Positions 36,028 through 37,197 of a DNA stretch of 37,197 nucleotides are shown here, piece after piece. A model generated the notes under the pieces. The model had not been told where the DNA came from. It saw only the letters and a program-made list of their open reading frames with translations, and did no database searches. How positions within the stretch are numbered: the stretch's first letter is position 1; the number at the start of each line of letters is the position of its first letter. The translations under genes and the position numbers were made by a program. This DNA comes from Actinomycetes bacterium (GTDB taxonomy: Bacteria; Actinomycetota; Actinomycetes; S36-B12): NCBI GenBank assembly GCA_014190275.1, contig BJGE01000014.1, forward strand, positions 1 through 37,197. Reading direction: 5' to 3'.

Positions 36028-36768
36028 CTAGGCCGCGTCGATATCGGGAGCGATGTAACAGATACCGAGCACCGTATCCAATGGATGCAAAACCAACACC
36101 GGCAGTACTAACCCAAGATCCGTGGTTGAGGTTACGTCCACCATCACCCCCTGTGGCAACGGAGTAACTGACACCACCGGCCAACGCGACACCCCGCCCC
36201 CAAGGCCAACACCAAGTGCCTTGGTCGCCGCCTCCTTGGCAACCAAGATGTCCAGCACCGAAGCAGCCTCGGCATCCACGAAGGCTTGCTCAGTCTCGGA
36301 CAAAGCCCGCGCCACCACATCTATTTTTCGGTCAGCGTATTCGATGTCGATACCGATCAATGCCCCCGGATCAGCGGCGGCGGCCACCACCACCCCGGAG
36401 TTATGCGAAAGCGAAATCACCGGCGAGCCGCCAACCCCCGACAATGCCGCGCAGCGGGCGAACGGCGCCCCTTCGTCATCTATATGAATCTCGATATCAC
36501 TCGGCTCGAGAGTTTGACCACGCTCACTCGCCCATGCCCGCACCACATCCTTTAGTGCCAGCCGCCCGAGTAACCATTCGTGCTGGCGACTTGCACTTGC
36601 TGTTAAGGATTGCCAAGTCTCGTGTTCACCGGATGTCAGCGCTGCCACGAAAGCCGGCCCGATAGCAACACTGCCTCCTAGTGCAATTTCCGCAACATCA
36701 ATCCGGCGGACTAAGACTTCAGGTGGCCCAATCTCCCAAGCCCGGCTAACGAACTGACCTAATTGCAT
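36028..36768 (-). CDS. 4'-Phosphopantetheinyl transferase superfamily protein
   Basis: A 246-residue enzyme of the Sfp/AcpS superfamily that loads phosphopantetheine from CoA onto carrier proteins. VISLSHNSGVVVAAAAD precedes LIGIDIEYADRK, which carries the metal-binding Asp and Glu. SVLDILVAKEAATKALGVGL contains the K-E-A-x-x-K motif. The N-terminal half, including EWLLGRLALKDVVRAWASER, fits the Sfp-type layout. ATG 36768 lies inside the end of the Cys-rich miniprotein gene (10-nt overlap). The open frame upstream of it is antisense-free but reads through that small gene in another frame. Confidence 0.82.
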   Translation of the reverse strand: MQLGQFVSRAWEIGPPEVLVRRIDVAEIALGGSVAIGPAFVAALTSGEHETWQSLTASASRQHEWLLGRLALKDVVRAWASERGQTLEPSDIEIHIDDEGAPFARCAALSGVGGSPVISLSHNSGVVVAAAADPGALIGIDIEYADRKIDVVARALSETEQAFVDAEAASVLDILVAKEAATKALGVGLGGGVSRWPVVSVTPLPQGVMVDVTSTTDLGLVLPVLVLHPLDTVLGICYIAPDIDAA

Positions 36769-36881
36769 TGCCCACCGTCGCAGCAGGGCTGGATGTAATA
36801 GCACTTGGGGCACATATCCTTGCCGCCACGACGCTCCAGCGCTACCGTCTCGCAGGCCGGGCACGGGCCAGGGTCACCCAT
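36759..36881 (-). CDS. 40-residue Cys-rich zinc-ribbon-like miniprotein
   Basis: The short frame encodes MGDPGPCPACETVALERRGG then KDMCPKCYYIQPCCDGGQCN. Two C-P-x-C knuckles 17 residues apart make a plausible zinc ribbon; three further Cys follow. GAAGGGGTG just before the ATG can act as a ribosome-binding site; GTG 36884 is an alternative start, with CATACT 6 nt upstream. Its TAG stop lies 10 nt inside the PPTase gene, so translation is likely coupled. Function unknown. Confidence 0.65.
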   Translation of the reverse strand: MGDPGPCPACETVALERRGGKDMCPKCYYIQPCCDGGQCN

Positions 36882-36935
36882 CACCCCTTCAGTATGCCGC
36901 GGCCCAATGAGTAGGTCTGGCCCCGACGCTCCGGG

Positions 36936-37118
36936 TTAATGCACCCGAGCCGCCGCGGGGTCTCTCCCAGCGTTCGCGATTTCTTGCGCCCACGCGATTA
37001 CCGCGCCCAGCACGAACGCGGTTACCGCCAGTTCCTGCTCCTTTGCCGCCCACCTGATCAAAGCCAATTCGTCCGGGGTCAGCCGCAAATTCAGCCGCGC
37101 CGTTCGAAGATCCTGCAC
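36936..37118 (-). CDS. RHH antitoxin-like protein (DUF1778/TacA-like)
   Basis: A 60-residue protein: TARLNLRLTPDELALIRWAA then KEQELAVTAFVLGAVIAWAQ gives one strand and two helices, matching the DUF1778 antitoxin ribbon-helix-helix. AGGGGG lies 5 nt before GTG 37118. Antitoxins of this type usually precede a GNAT toxin gene; the 54 nt after this gene lead straight to the Cys-rich miniprotein, so no toxin is present. It may be an orphan antitoxin or a plain DNA-binding regulator. Confidence 0.65.
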   Translation of the reverse strand: MQDLRTARLNLRLTPDELALIRWAAKEQELAVTAFVLGAVIAWAQEIANAGRDPAAARVH

Positions 37119-37197
37119 CGCTACCCCCTGGTCTCCACCAAAATCGTCTGGAGTTGAGCAAAGCGCAGGGGTCCGACACTTACACGGGTGTTATTTA

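Noticed and set aside
36889-37179. 96-codon minus-strand frame overlapping the RHH gene
   Set aside because: Gly/Ala/Arg-rich shadow in another frame; the 60-residue RHH frame has a recognisable fold and a ribosome-binding site.

Overview
The window is GC-rich, gene-dense bacterial DNA with many GTG starts and almost no long spacers. It most likely comes from an actinomycete (Actinomycetota). Evidence: an IdeR-type DtxR regulator; a CspB with the long actinobacterial C-terminal tail; a groEL2-type chaperonin ending [11 protein letters not shown]2530 and DUF3027 proteins; and a bacterial XPB helicase with its helicase-associated/WYL partner. The set citrate synthase (CitA type), serC, MFS, DUF2530, DUF3027, cspB, XPB-associated protein and XPB recalls a conserved mycobacterial neighbourhood. 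Several genes have TANNNT boxes only 6-7 nt before the start codon, as expected for leaderless transcripts. Compact spacing would suit a streamlined free-living actinobacterium, but I cannot name a genus.

Layout. 1-1739 (minus): ZIP metal permease, IdeR-like repressor and a truncated SDR, a metal-homeostasis operon. 1759-4193 (plus): class I photolyase, ParA-type ATPase and a ribbon-helix-helix partner. 4219-6210 (minus): MFS exporter and pdxH. 6316-9754 (plus): citA-serC-MFS operon with 4-nt overlaps. 9756-12182 (minus): secreted propeller-like protein preceded by an overlapping 29-aa membrane peptide, and an AzgA-type purine permease. 12299-16004: DUF2530 antisense-overlapping the DUF3027 gene, cspB, and the XPB-associated protein driven by a back-to-back leaderless promoter pair. 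15997-19079: OSBS/N-acylamino-acid racemase, COG3375-like GNAT and M20 deacylase, together matching the known D-to-L amino acid conversion pathway; the M20 gene overlaps XPB (19072-20730). 20754-22402: two secreted proteins of unknown function and a YceI-like protein. 22448-25141 (minus): YdfG-like SDR and groEL under two tandem CIRCE operators. 25542-30766 (minus): complete polyamine-type ABC importer with a FAD amine oxidase. 30952-34944 (plus): tightly overlapped operon TetR, GT1 glycosyltransferase, glucosamine/maltokinase-like kinase and SIS sugar-phosphate protein. 34934-37118 (minus): exonuclease III, a small DnaX-tail-like protein, a 4'-phosphopantetheinyl transferase, a 40-aa Cys-rich miniprotein and an RHH antitoxin-like protein.

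The most notable items are: the D-amino acid salvage trio placed between the two XPB genes; the DUF2530/DUF3027 overlap, where an acidic tail is the codon-phased mirror of two membrane helices; a dispersed inverted repeat present twice in the same context; the TetR-GT-kinase-SIS operon of unassigned pathway; and three very short genes (29, 40 and tentatively 55 aa). No rRNA, tRNA, CRISPR array or insertion sequence was recognised.
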